DNA of 64,000 nucleotides from Bradyrhizobium sp. Gha (GTDB lineage Bacteria; Pseudomonadota; Alphaproteobacteria; Rhizobiales; Xanthobacteraceae), in assembly GCF_900113735.1 (NCBI RefSeq), contig NZ_FOQM01000009.1:62001-126000 (forward strand). Reading direction: 5' to 3'. Positions 32,266-40,968 of the stretch are shown here, piece by piece. The translations under genes and the position numbers were made by a program. Under the pieces are notes generated by a model that saw only the letters and a list, made by a program, of their open reading frames with translations, searched no databases and had not been told where the DNA came from. Within the stretch, counting starts at the first letter, position 1; each line of letters begins with the position of its first letter.

Positions 32266-33312
32266 ATGCTGGCTGACCGCATCGAGGCAAAATGGATCGA
32301 CGCCTTTTGCGAGATCTTTGAGCGTTGCGCCGTCAGGGCCGGCGATATCGCGGCGATCCTCTCAGAGACGCAGTCGAGGGCATTGAACGTGCATCTGGCG
32401 GAACTCGCGCTGTTGCGGATGGGGGCGCGGCCGTTTCACGTCGTCATGCCGACGCCGCGCAATCGAAATATCGTTCCGGTTCGCTCGACGGGAGCGAGTG
32501 AGGCGATTCAGAAGCTTGGCCCGGTCGTCACAGCGCTCCAGCAGGCCGGCTTCGTGGTGGATTGCACCATCGAAGGTCTGATGCACGCGGCGGAGACGCC
32601 CGAGATATTGAAGGCCGGTGCGCGCATCCTCGTGATCTCCAACGAGCATCCAGAAGCGCTGGAGCGAATGGTGCCGGATCCCGCACTCGAGAAGCGCGTT
32701 CGCGCGGCCGCGAAGATGCTGCGCGGGACGAAGCGGATGCGGGTCACCTCGAAAGCCGGCACGGCGCTCGATGTCGACATGGTCGGCGCTTCGACGGTCG
32801 GCGTGTGGGGATGGACGGACAAGCCGGGCACGCTGGCGCATTGGCCGGGCGGCATCGTCGTGAGCTTCCCCAAGAGCGGGACGATCAACGGCACGCTGGT
32901 GATGGCGCCCGGCGATATCAATCTTACCTTCAAGCGCTATCTGACCTCAGCGGTAAAGATGACCTTGAAGAATGATTATGTTGTCGAGCTCGAAGGCGAG
33001 GGGACGGATGCGGCGATGATGCGCGCTTATCTCGCCGCCTGGGGCGATCGAGAGGCCTATGCCGTTTCACATGTCGGCTTTGGCATGAATCCGGGCGCGC
33101 GCTACGAGGCGTTGTCGATGTACGACCAGCGCGACACCAACGGCACAGAGATCCGAGCCGTCTCCGGCAACTTCCTGTTCTCGACTGGCGCCAACGAATT
33201 CGCTGGCCGCTATACAGCCGGCCATTTCGATCTGCCGATGATGGGGACAACCATCGAGCTCGATGGCGCTGCCGTGGTTCGGGACGGTGTGCTCCAGGAT
33301 GTTTTCGGCTAG
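32266..33312 (+). CDS. NicX-like 2,5-dihydroxypyridine 5,6-dioxygenase family protein
   Basis: 348 residues from ATG 32266 (CAGGAG upstream). Length and sequence pattern match NicX, the iron(II) ring-cleaving enzyme of nicotinate degradation: MRVTSKAGTAL, then GWTDKPGTLAHWPGGIVVSF, GTLVMAPGDINL and VSGNFLFSTG. The three residues expected to bind iron are present: His269 (VSHVGFG) and the His320-x-Asp322 pair (GHFDLP). The fold is related to M29 aminopeptidases, so peptidase annotation would be misleading. It ends the transporter operon, and the monooxygenase pair lies upstream, consistent with ring hydroxylation followed by ring opening. The actual substrate may be another dihydroxylated N-heterocycle. 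Confidence 0.8.
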   Translation: MLADRIEAKWIDAFCEIFERCAVRAGDIAAILSETQSRALNVHLAELALLRMGARPFHVVMPTPRNRNIVPVRSTGASEAIQKLGPVVTALQQAGFVVDCTIEGLMHAAETPEILKAGARILVISNEHPEALERMVPDPALEKRVRAAAKMLRGTKRMRVTSKAGTALDVDMVGASTVGVWGWTDKPGTLAHWPGGIVVSFPKSGTINGTLVMAPGDINLTFKRYLTSAVKMTLKNDYVVELEGEGTDAAMMRAYLAAWGDREAYAVSHVGFGMNPGARYEALSMYDQRDTNGTEIRAVSGNFLFSTGANEFAGRYTAGHFDLPMMGTTIELDGAAVVRDGVLQDVFG

Positions 33313-34305
33313 CTAGTTCCGGTCGAGCACCGGCGGACGAGCGAGGTCGAAGTGCCGAAGAAGGTCGACCATGGCCTGGAGGCGCTTTGCACGATAGGCG
33401 TCGACGTCGAGGCCTGAATAGTCGAGAAAGCCGGCCCCCGTGCGCAGGCCGATCCGGCCTTCCTGCATGTTGCGGGAGATCACCTCCGGCGCGCGATAGC
33501 GGTCGCTCCCGAGTGCGCTCTCCAGATACCGACTAGCGTAGTAGAGGATATCCCCGCCGCCCCAATCGATGAACTCGAGCAGCCCCAGCACGGCATAGCG
33601 GAACCCGAAGCCGAGGCGGATCGCCTTGTCGATCTCTTCCGCACTGGCGACACCTTCCTCGACCATGCGCGCGGCTTCGTTCATCGCCAGCGCCTGGATG
33701 CGTGGAACGATGAAGCCGGGCGTTGCCGCGCAGACCACCGGCACCTTGCCGATGCCTTCGAGCAGCGCCTTGACCTCGTCGACGATGACAGGGTCGGTGA
33801 GCTTGCCGGGCGACACCTCCACGAGCGGGATCAGATAGGCCGGGTTGAGCCAGTGCACATTGAGGAAGCGGCGAGGGTTTACGATCGCGCCGGAAAGATC
33901 GTCGACGAGGATGGTCGACGTGGTCGATGCAATGATCGTGTCGGGGCCGATCTGTGCAGAAGCCGCCCCAAGCACCTCGCGCTTGAGTTCAACCACCTCA
34001 GGAACGCCCTCGAAGACTATTCCAGCTTCGGACAGGGCAGCGCCGCTTTGGCTGGCCGAAACCACCGAAACCCGCGCGATCAGGGGATCAACATCGGTCG
34101 CGCTCAGCAGTCCCAGCTTGGACAGGCTGGCGAAGGTCCTTCCGACTTCGCCGAGTGCGTCAGCTTCCAGCCTTGCAAAATCCTCTGCTGAACGGGGCTT
34201 GATATCAATCATGGTGACCGCGTGCCCTGCATAGGCGAACGCCACGGCGATGCCGCGGCCCATGCGACCGGCCCCGAGACAGGCGATGTTGGCGCGGCGG
34301 GGCAT
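33313..34305 (-). CDS. 3-hydroxyacyl-CoA dehydrogenase (3-hydroxybutyryl-CoA type)
   Basis: 330 residues. NAD-binding ANIACLGAGRMGRGIAVAFA, then VFEGVPEVVELKREVLG, STTSTILVDDLSG and the active-site stretch FLNVHWLNPAYLIPLVEV containing the catalytic His. The C-terminal helical domain (FIVPRIQALAMNEAARMVEE ... GFGFRYAVLGLLEFIDWGG) is of the short 3HCDH type. It oxidises a 3-hydroxyacyl-CoA, or a related hydroxy acid, in a beta-oxidation-like sequence. Last gene of the minus-strand operon that starts at 39038; only 3 bp from the octopine-dehydrogenase-like gene. Convergent with nicX-like, with no spacer between stop codons. Confidence 0.9.
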   Translation of the reverse strand: MPRRANIACLGAGRMGRGIAVAFAYAGHAVTMIDIKPRSAEDFARLEADALGEVGRTFASLSKLGLLSATDVDPLIARVSVVSASQSGAALSEAGIVFEGVPEVVELKREVLGAASAQIGPDTIIASTTSTILVDDLSGAIVNPRRFLNVHWLNPAYLIPLVEVSPGKLTDPVIVDEVKALLEGIGKVPVVCAATPGFIVPRIQALAMNEAARMVEEGVASAEEIDKAIRLGFGFRYAVLGLLEFIDWGGGDILYYASRYLESALGSDRYRAPEVISRNMQEGRIGLRTGAGFLDYSGLDVDAYRAKRLQAMVDLLRHFDLARPPVLDRN

Positions 34306-34308
34306 CGA

Positions 34309-35397
34309 TCAGAATCCCACCCGAAGCAGCGTCTGCAATTCGGCCTTTTGAAGCTTGCCAAGCCCCAGCGTCTCCAAGGTGCGGCCACCTTGCGCAAAAT
34401 CATCGCCGCAGATTGCACCACCGATGGCCAGGAAAGCATTGGCCAGCGGGGTGGCCACGCCCGCTAGCCTGGCGACGGACACCAGCAGCGACAACCCAAG
34501 TCGCAGATCCTCGCGCATGTAGCGGTGCTCGGTCAGCACGATTCGCTCACGCCAGTCGCCGGAATCGGTCAGGCGGTCGTGCGAGCCGCGACCATACATC
34601 CAGATCTCGCCTTCCTTCGCGTAGTGGTGCGCGAGCGGGAAATGCGGTGCGCCATAGCCAAGCGCCTCGCGCACCGCGATCCGTTCAGCGTCGAGGGCGT
34701 CGGTCACCCGGCGGATCGCAGCTTGGGTGCCTTCCTTGTGAATGTCCCACCGCTCGAAATGTTCGATCGGGCCAGCGTTCATCACGATTAGCGGCGGATG
34801 AATGATGCAGCCCGCGTTCATCAGCGCGCCGGACAAGGCGTCGCCGCAGGGCTCGATCACATGAGGGAAGGCGCGTCCAATCGCCTCGAGGGCATGTGGC
34901 GCCTGGTCGAGCGGGAACACGCCGACCGGTAGTCGCTTGGCGCGGATGGTGATCGCGACCTCGAACGGCCCGTGCTTGCGGGTGAGCCAGGGCAGCGTGC
35001 CGGTTTCAGCGAAGCTCACTTTTGCGCGATTGCCGGCGTCCCGCGCGGCTTGCGCGAAGATCATCGAGCCGAATGTGGCCGGCGACAGGAAAACGACCTG
35101 TCCGTCCTGCAGATGGGGGGCGAGGAGGCGGCCGATGTCCGATTGGGCGAACGCGGGCGCCGGGCACAAGATGATTTCGACCCCGCTGACCGCTTTCGCG
35201 ATGTCGGTTGTCACCATCCTCAGCTTCACGTCGTGGCGACCATTGTGATCCTTCACCGAGATGCGCGAGCCGGCGGCACGGTGTGCTTCGACCTGCTCAG
35301 CGTCACGGCGCCAAAGTCGGACTTCATGCCCTGACAGCGCAAAATCGCCCGCCGCCGCGAATGACCCGTTTCCCCCACCCAGGACCGCAATCTTCAA
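34309..35397 (-). CDS. Octopine/nopaline dehydrogenase family protein
   Basis: 362 residues. N-terminal Rossmann motif KIAVLGGGNGSFAAAGDFAL, then SGHEVRLWRRD, and the C-terminal octopine-DH domain with NAGCIIHPPLIVMNAGPIEH (the conserved His and Asn region) and EALGYGAPHFPLAHHY. Characterised relatives reductively join an amino acid to a 2-oxo acid; ketopantoate-reductase-like activities are also known. Its position between acyl-CoA metabolism genes, with 4-bp overlap to the synthetase, suggests it oxidises or reduces a pathway intermediate rather than making opines. Confidence 0.82.
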   Translation of the reverse strand: MKIAVLGGGNGSFAAAGDFALSGHEVRLWRRDAEQVEAHRAAGSRISVKDHNGRHDVKLRMVTTDIAKAVSGVEIILCPAPAFAQSDIGRLLAPHLQDGQVVFLSPATFGSMIFAQAARDAGNRAKVSFAETGTLPWLTRKHGPFEVAITIRAKRLPVGVFPLDQAPHALEAIGRAFPHVIEPCGDALSGALMNAGCIIHPPLIVMNAGPIEHFERWDIHKEGTQAAIRRVTDALDAERIAVREALGYGAPHFPLAHHYAKEGEIWMYGRGSHDRLTDSGDWRERIVLTEHRYMREDLRLGLSLLVSVARLAGVATPLANAFLAIGGAICGDDFAQGGRTLETLGLGKLQKAELQTLLRVGF

Positions 35398-36920
35398 GAT
35401 GCTTCTCCTTGCGCGCGCGATTGCGCGTCAAGTTGCTTCAGCAGGAAATGCTGGACCTTGCCCAGCGCAGTGCGTGGCAGGTCGGTGACGAAGATGATAT
35501 CGCGTGGAATCTTGTAGCGGGCGAGCTGCGCCTGAACGTGCGCTCTCAGTTCGTCAGCTTCGAGACGGCAGCCGGATCGCCGGATGACATAGGCGATCGG
35601 GACCTCGTCCCAGCGCGGGTCAGGCCGGCCGATGACGGCGCATTCGCTGACGTCGGGATGCTCGAGCAGGACGCGCTCGACCTCGGCCGGATAGACGTTC
35701 TCGCCGCCGGAAATGATCATATTCTTCTTGCGGTCACGGACCCAGAAATAGCCATCCGCGTCGCACAGGCCGATGTCACCGGTGCGATACCAGCCGTCGT
35801 GCAGCGCATCGCGCGTTGCATCCGCGTTGCCCCAATATTCGAAGAAGACATTGGGCCCTCGCACTGCAATCTCGCCGGGCGTGCCCGCCGGCAGTTCGTT
35901 GCCCTCCTGATCGATCACCCTCGCTTCGCAGCAGAGACCGGCAAGTCCGGTCGATCCCGACGGTGAGAGGTCGGTGCCGAGGCGAGTATAGATCGCGATC
36001 GGGCAGGTTTCCGTCGAGCCATAAACCTGCAACACCGGCACGTCGCGCGCGACGAAACGGTCGATAAGGTGCGGCGGTACGATGGTCGAACCGGTGGTAA
36101 CCGCTTTCAGCGAGGAGAGATCCGTCGTTGTCCAGGCGGGATGCTCGCTGAGGGCCTGGATCATCGCCGGCACCATGACTGTCAAGGTTGGCCGTTCCCG
36201 CTCGATGGCGGCGAGCGCCGTATCAGGCGCAAAGCGGGCGTGGATCGTGACGGTCGCGCCAAGCTGAAGTGCCGCGGTCGTCTGGATGTTGAGCCCGCCG
36301 ACATGGAAGAACGGCAACACCGTCAGCACATGATCGTCGGACGTCATGTTGTGCATGTGCTGGCTCATGACGCCGTTCCAGAACAGCGCCTCCTGGCGCA
36401 GGACCGCGCCTTTCGGCCGTCCCGTCGTGCCGGACGTGTAGACGATCAGCAGCGGACAGGCGAGATCGGTGTGCGGATTGCGTCCGCTGCTTCCCTTGCA
36501 CGCCAGCAAGTCTTCGAAGGCTGTGCCGCGGGATGGTGCAAAATCGAGGCCGACGACGGCAATCCCTGGCGCGAGTTCGGGAAGAATTCCCTCAAAGGCC
36601 TGCTCCAGCAGCAGCACCTTGGCGCCGGCATCAGTGAGGATGAATAGCTGCTCGGCCACCGCCAGCCGCCAATTCAATGGCACCAGCATCGCGCCGAGCC
36701 GCGCACACGCGTAGAGCAGGACCAGGTAGTCCGGCCGATTCAGGCTCAGGATCGCGACGCGGTCACCGCGTCCGACACCAAACTCCTGCTTCAAGGCTGT
36801 TGCAGCGCGTTTGATGCGATCGGCGAACGCTGCGTAGCTCAGCCGCTCCCTCTCGAAGGCAACGGCCGTCTTGTCTGGCGCGAACGCCGCGTTACGATCG
36901 ATCAGACTGCAGAGATCCAC
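35394..36920 (-). CDS. AMP-forming acyl-CoA synthetase
   Basis: 508 residues, usual length. P-loop LLIVYTSGTTGRPKGAVLR, A5 motif VYGSTETCPIAIY, DGWYRTGDIGLCDADGYFWV and the C-terminal hinge RDRKKNMIISGGENVYPAEV; the A10 catalytic lysine is in LPRTALGKVQHF. Substrate class (medium-chain, branched or aryl acid) is not evident. ATGA overlap with the downstream gene and 2 bp gap from the upstream acyl-CoA dehydrogenase show tight operon packing. Confidence 0.92.
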   Translation of the reverse strand: MDLCSLIDRNAAFAPDKTAVAFERERLSYAAFADRIKRAATALKQEFGVGRGDRVAILSLNRPDYLVLLYACARLGAMLVPLNWRLAVAEQLFILTDAGAKVLLLEQAFEGILPELAPGIAVVGLDFAPSRGTAFEDLLACKGSSGRNPHTDLACPLLIVYTSGTTGRPKGAVLRQEALFWNGVMSQHMHNMTSDDHVLTVLPFFHVGGLNIQTTAALQLGATVTIHARFAPDTALAAIERERPTLTVMVPAMIQALSEHPAWTTTDLSSLKAVTTGSTIVPPHLIDRFVARDVPVLQVYGSTETCPIAIYTRLGTDLSPSGSTGLAGLCCEARVIDQEGNELPAGTPGEIAVRGPNVFFEYWGNADATRDALHDGWYRTGDIGLCDADGYFWVRDRKKNMIISGGENVYPAEVERVLLEHPDVSECAVIGRPDPRWDEVPIAYVIRRSGCRLEADELRAHVQAQLARYKIPRDIIFVTDLPRTALGKVQHFLLKQLDAQSRAQGEAS

Positions 36921-36922
36921 CG

Positions 36923-38212
36923 TCAGTCGTCCGTTTCGCCGGCCTCGTACAGCGCCTCGCGACCGATGCGGTCGAGGCAGAGCTCGGCCGTCCAGGGCAG
37001 CATCAGCGAGCCACAGCGGCTGTCGCGATAGATGCGTTCCAGCGGCAGCGACCGCAGCATGGCTTGCCCCCCGCAGGTGCGGATCGCAAGCGCGGCAAGC
37101 TCGTTGGCACCCTCCATCACCGAATATTGCACGGCATAGGCGCGGAGCACCTGCTCCTTGCTTGGATTAGCCCGCGCCTCCGTGACCGCCTGGAACCAGA
37201 TCGCCTTGATTTGCTCAAGCTTGACCTGCATCTGGGCGACCGCGATCTGCTTGGTTGGGTACATCCGGCGCTTGACCGGCGGCATGCCCGGCACCTCGCC
37301 ACGCAGATAGCTTACCGTGAAATCGTAAGCGGCTTGCGCTAGCCCCATATAGGTGGGCGACAGCGTCAGGAACATATGCGGCCAGCGCATCGCCGCCTGA
37401 AAGTAAACGCCGCGCGGCATCAGCGCAGAATCATCCGGAACGAACACATCCTTGAACAGCAGCGTGCGTGAGACTGTTCCGCGCATGCCTAGCGGGTCCC
37501 AGTCGCCGACGACCGAGACGCCCTGCGACTTCGCGGGAATGGCGAGGTAAAGCGTGTTGCGCCGCGAGGCTTTCTCGCCCTCCTCGATCTCCGTGCAGAG
37601 CACGCCGTAGTAATCTGCGTGGCCGGAGAGTGACGCAAAAATTTTCTTGCCGCTGACGACCCAGCCGCCTTCGACGGGTTTTGCTTCCGTGCCGAAGGCA
37701 ACGCCGCCTGCGGCTGCCGCACCGCCCTCGGAAAACGGCTGCGAGTAGATCGCGCCGTCCTCGACGATACGCCTGTAATGGACGGCCCGCCGCTTTTCGT
37801 GTTCCGCGCGTGTCTCCGCGTCCATGTCGAGATCATCAGCCAAAGGCCCCGACCACAGTGTCGAGCAGACATGCATGTTCCAGGTCAGCGCAGTCGCGCC
37901 GCAATAACGGCCGATCTCCGCAGCTGCGAGAGCGTAGGTCTGGTAGTTCGCTCCCAATCCACCGTGCTTTTTGGGTATGGCGATGCCGAGCAGGCCCACG
38001 CGATGCAGGTCGCAATAATTCTCGGTCGGAAAGATAGCCTCGCGATCGTATATCGCAGCGCGGCCGGCGAACACGCGTTGGCCGATCTCGCGCGCTCGCG
38101 CGATGATGCCGGCTTGCTCGTGGTTCAGGCGAAACGCCACGGGATCGAAGATCGGCGCATCAAGCGCGACCTTGTCGGCTGCGCCGATGTTCTTGCTGAG
38201 TTGCATAGTCAT
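36923..38212 (-). CDS. Acyl-CoA dehydrogenase family protein
   Basis: 429 residues from ATG 38212; the longer frame to 38278 overlaps the upstream gene and is not preferred. ACAD fold: FPTENYCDLHRVGLLGIAIP, IVEDGAIYSQPFSEGGAAAA, WVVSGKKIFASLSGHADYYG, DPLGMRGTVSRTLLFKDVFV and a C-terminal GANELAALAIRTCGGQAMLR segment. It should oxidise an acyl-CoA to an enoyl-CoA with FAD, feeding the hydroxyacyl-CoA dehydrogenase of the same operon; the substrate is unknown. Confidence 0.9.
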   Translation of the reverse strand: MTMQLSKNIGAADKVALDAPIFDPVAFRLNHEQAGIIARAREIGQRVFAGRAAIYDREAIFPTENYCDLHRVGLLGIAIPKKHGGLGANYQTYALAAAEIGRYCGATALTWNMHVCSTLWSGPLADDLDMDAETRAEHEKRRAVHYRRIVEDGAIYSQPFSEGGAAAAGGVAFGTEAKPVEGGWVVSGKKIFASLSGHADYYGVLCTEIEEGEKASRRNTLYLAIPAKSQGVSVVGDWDPLGMRGTVSRTLLFKDVFVPDDSALMPRGVYFQAAMRWPHMFLTLSPTYMGLAQAAYDFTVSYLRGEVPGMPPVKRRMYPTKQIAVAQMQVKLEQIKAIWFQAVTEARANPSKEQVLRAYAVQYSVMEGANELAALAIRTCGGQAMLRSLPLERIYRDSRCGSLMLPWTAELCLDRIGREALYEAGETDD

Positions 38213-38219
38213 GGCGCAG

Positions 38220-39038
38220 TCACCCGTGGTTTGTAGCGACAGAGTCCAAGAACCCATCGAGAGCTCGGCCGAAGGCATCAGGCCGCTCTAAATTGGCAAG
38301 ATGACCGACGCCGGGGAGTTCCACATATTCGGCCGCTGGAATGTAAGTCGCGGTCTTTGCCATCATCGACGCAGGCGCATTGTTGTCCTTCGAGCCGGAC
38401 AGCAGCAGCGTCGGGACGGAAATATCCTTGAGCGTGCTGCGCTGATCGAACCCGATCAGGGCGAGCACCATGGCGCGATAACTGGCTTCGGGCACGCTTT
38501 CCATGCACGCGCGTGCAAGCTCCATCCCCTTTGGGTCTGGATCGTCACCGACAAGCTCTTTCACAAGCGACGGAGCCAGCGACTTCATGGTCTCGCCGCG
38601 ATCGAGCGGGCCTAGCCGCGCCGCGATGAACGATTTCTGCCAGTCGCCGTCGGCCTTGCCGAAGGCGGGGCTGGTCTGTGCGAGGACGATCGCGCGCGCC
38701 AGCTTTGGTGATTGCACCAGCCATTTCTGGACGATCATGCCGCCGATCGAATGACCGACCAGAATGGGTTTCGTCGCGCCGATCTGTGCGATGAATTGCT
38801 GAAGTGCATCAGCCAGGGCAGCGATGCTGACGCTGGCGAGCGGTGCCGAACCGCCATAGCCAGGCATGTCCCACGCGATGGTGCGGAAGCGGTTGCCGAA
38901 CGTGGCAAGCTGCTCCCGCCAGGCCCGCGCCGCGCCGCCGATGCCATGCAGAAAAATCAGGGGCGTTCCGCCTGGATCGCCAGCGGCTTCATAGGTGAAA
39001 CGTCCATCCCTTGTTATCATTGGCGCAGGCTGCGACAC
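38220..39038 (-). CDS. Alpha/beta hydrolase
   Basis: 272 residues. LIFLHGIGGAARAWREQL (oxyanion region), AWDMPGYGGSAPL, nucleophile elbow VGHSIGGMIVQ, acidic residue around SGSKDNNAP and catalytic His in LPGVGHLANLERP: a complete Ser-Asp-His triad. Related sequences include 3-oxoadipate enol-lactonase and N-formylmaleamate deformylase; with a NicX-like enzyme nearby the latter role is possible but unproven. First gene of the minus-strand operon, and its promoter region (39039-39234) contains two sites resembling the MarR-type operator. Confidence 0.87.
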   Translation of the reverse strand: MSQPAPMITRDGRFTYEAAGDPGGTPLIFLHGIGGAARAWREQLATFGNRFRTIAWDMPGYGGSAPLASVSIAALADALQQFIAQIGATKPILVGHSIGGMIVQKWLVQSPKLARAIVLAQTSPAFGKADGDWQKSFIAARLGPLDRGETMKSLAPSLVKELVGDDPDPKGMELARACMESVPEASYRAMVLALIGFDQRSTLKDISVPTLLLSGSKDNNAPASMMAKTATYIPAAEYVELPGVGHLANLERPDAFGRALDGFLDSVATNHG

Positions 39039-39098
39039 GCGACATCCTTTTGCTTAGCCTGGGGATGCTAACAGGCCTGTGGGGGATGGGAAGGGATA

Positions 39099-39114
39099 AT
39101 TTTATACTTAAAGC
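39099..39114. promoter_or_regulatory. Putative MarR-type operator (site 1)
   Basis: ATTTTATACTTAAAGC, in the divergent promoter region between the hydrolase (minus) and SDR (plus) genes. It resembles the clearer copies at 40920 and 47141. Weaker match. Confidence 0.35.
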
Positions 39115-39178
39115 AATCTTTGGGGCCGCTCCGCACTCGAACGCGCTCGCGGCGTCGATCTGCGCTTCCGTTGCAAAA

Positions 39179-39194
39179 GCTTGAAGGTTAAAAT
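39179..39194. promoter_or_regulatory. Putative MarR-type operator (site 2)
   Basis: GCTTGAAGGTTAAAAT, 41 bp upstream of the SDR start at 39235; shares TTGAAGxTTAAA with the site upstream of the LivK-type gene at 46436. Confidence 0.45.
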
Positions 39195-39234
39195 ATATCG
39201 GAACGACGATCAGCAGATCACAGGGAGCAAGCGC

Positions 39235-39996
39235 ATGTCCGGATTGCCGCTTTCGCCGCACGCGTTGGTGACCGGTGGCGGTCGCGGCATCGGCCGCGCG
39301 ATTGCTGCGGCTCTCGTCGGCGCCGGCGCTACCGTCACGGTGCTCGGCCGGAATGCCGCTACGCTCGAAGAGGGGGTGAGCGCAGGCGCTGCGCATTTTT
39401 CGGCCATCGCCGACGTCTCGGACGAAGCTGCGCTAAAGGCGGCGATCGCCGCCGCGCATGCGCGAAAGCCGATCGATATCCTGATCGCCAACGCGGGCAG
39501 TGCGGAATCTGCGCCGTTCGCGAAATCGGACAGTGCTCTTTTCGCACGCATGATGGACGTCAATTTCATGGGAGTGGTCCATGCCGTCCAGGCGGTGCTA
39601 CCAGGGATGAAGGATCGACCCTATGGGCGCGTCATTGCGGTTGCATCGACGGCCGGGCTCAAGGGTTATGCCTATGTGAGCGCGTATGCGGCGGCGAAGC
39701 ACGCCGTTGTCGGTCTGGTGCGTTCGCTTGCCCTGGAGTTGGCTGGCAGCAACGTGACCGTCAACGCGGTGTGTCCCGGCTTCACCGACACCGACCTGGT
39801 TGCCGGTAGCATCGACCACATCATGAAGAAGACCGGGCGAACCCGGGAACAGGCGATCGCCGAGCTCGCCAAGCACAATCCGCAGGGGCGCCTGATTGCG
39901 CCACGGGAAGTCGCGAATGCCGTTCTTTGGTTGTGTAGTGAGAACGCCAGTGCGATCACAGGGCAGGCGATTGCGGTCGCCGGTGGCGAAATCTAG
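39235..39996 (+). CDS. SDR-family oxidoreductase
   Basis: 253 residues from ATG 39235 with AGGGAG 8 bases upstream. Classical SDR: cofactor motif VTGGGRGIGRAIAAAL, NAG in LIANAGSAES, catalytic Ser in VIAVASTAGLKGYAYVSAYA with Tyr-x-x-x-Lys in AYAAAKHA, and the PG motif NAVCPGFTDTDLV. It probably uses NAD(H) on a hydroxyacyl-CoA or cyclic alcohol intermediate, given its place beside enoyl-CoA hydratase and anthraniloyl-CoA monooxygenase genes. First gene of a plus-strand operon. Confidence 0.9.
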   Translation: MSGLPLSPHALVTGGGRGIGRAIAAALVGAGATVTVLGRNAATLEEGVSAGAAHFSAIADVSDEAALKAAIAAAHARKPIDILIANAGSAESAPFAKSDSALFARMMDVNFMGVVHAVQAVLPGMKDRPYGRVIAVASTAGLKGYAYVSAYAAAKHAVVGLVRSLALELAGSNVTVNAVCPGFTDTDLVAGSIDHIMKKTGRTREQAIAELAKHNPQGRLIAPREVANAVLWLCSENASAITGQAIAVAGGEI

Positions 39997-40037
39997 CGTG
40001 CGTGGCGCAGGCGGAACAAGGAAGCTAAGGAGATCGC

Positions 40038-40874
40038 ATGAGTAGACCAGCCAATCCCGTGACCGTGCCGCTCGCGGACTATTCCCCACAGCACTTCCTG
40101 CTGGCCGTGGTCGGCGGCGTTGCCACCGTGACGCTCAATCGTCCGGAACGGAAGAATCCGCTGACGTTCGAGAGCTATCGCGAACTGACGGATTTCTTTC
40201 GCGCTTGTGCGTTCGACGACGCGGTCAAATCGATCGTCGTCACCGGGGCCGGCGGCAATTTCTCGTCCGGCGGTGACGTGTTCGAGATCATCGGCCCGCT
40301 GGTGAAGATGGACACCAAAGGGTTGACGGCGTTCACGCGGATGACGGGTGACCTCGTAAAAGCGATGCGGGCCTGCCCTCAGCCGATCGTGGCTGCAGTC
40401 GAGGGCATCTGCGCCGGCGCCGGCGCGATCATCGCCATGGCATCCGACATGCGGCTTGCGGCGCCCGGCGCTAAGGTGGCGTTCCTGTTCAACAAGGTGG
40501 GTCTTGGCGGCTGTGATATGGGCGCCTGCGCGATCCTGCCGCGGATCATCGGTCAGTCCCGTGCCTCCGAGCTTCTTTACACCGGCCGGTTCATGACCGC
40601 GGAGGAGGGCGAGCGCTGGGGCTTCTTCAGCCGGATCGTCACACCGGAGCAGGTGCTGCCCCAGGCGCAGCTGCTGGCCAAGCAGGTCGCGGAGGGCCCG
40701 ACCTTCGGCAATACCATGACGAAGCGGATGCTGGCGATGGAATGGGCGATGTCGGTGGAAGAGGCGATCGAAGCGGAGGCCGTTGCTCAGGCCCTGTGCA
40801 TGACGACGGCCGATTTCGCGCGCGCTTTCGAGGCTTTCGCCAACAAGGTCAAGCCGGTCTTCAGGGGCGACTGA
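40038..40874 (+). CDS. Enoyl-CoA hydratase/isomerase family protein
   Basis: 278 residues from ATG 40038 (AAGGAG upstream). Crotonase fold: [20 protein letters not shown], oxyanion-hole segments [17 protein letters not shown] and [20 protein letters not shown], and the [20 protein letters not shown] region where a catalytic acidic residue would be expected; here the usual second Glu is not obvious (GGCDMG), so ring hydrolase or isomerase chemistry is possible. 41 bp after the SDR gene. Confidence 0.9.
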   Translation: MSRPANPVTVPLADYSPQHFLLAVVGGVATVTLNRPERKNPLTFESYRELTDFFRACAFDDAVKSIVVTGAGGNFSSGGDVFEIIGPLVKMDTKGLTAFTRMTGDLVKAMRACPQPIVAAVEGICAGAGAIIAMASDMRLAAPGAKVAFLFNKVGLGGCDMGACAILPRIIGQSRASELLYTGRFMTAEEGERWGFFSRIVTPEQVLPQAQLLAKQVAEGPTFGNTMTKRMLAMEWAMSVEEAIEAEAVAQALCMTTADFARAFEAFANKVKPVFRGD

Positions 40875-40919
40875 GCGGCTTTCCTACGGAAGGCCCCGAA
40901 CGGGGACTTGCCAGAATTT

Positions 40920-40935
40920 ATTTTAGGCTTAAAAT
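40920..40935. promoter_or_regulatory. Putative MarR-type operator (site 3)
   Basis: ATTTTAGGCTTAAAAT, a near-palindrome 33 bp upstream of the start of the monooxygenase-reductase gene (40969). The same sequence in reverse orientation lies at 47141 before the aryl-CoA ligase. The best-conserved pair of the set. Confidence 0.6.
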
Positions 40936-40968
40936 AGTTTCGTGGCCGGTTGAATTGGCGAGGCTCCC

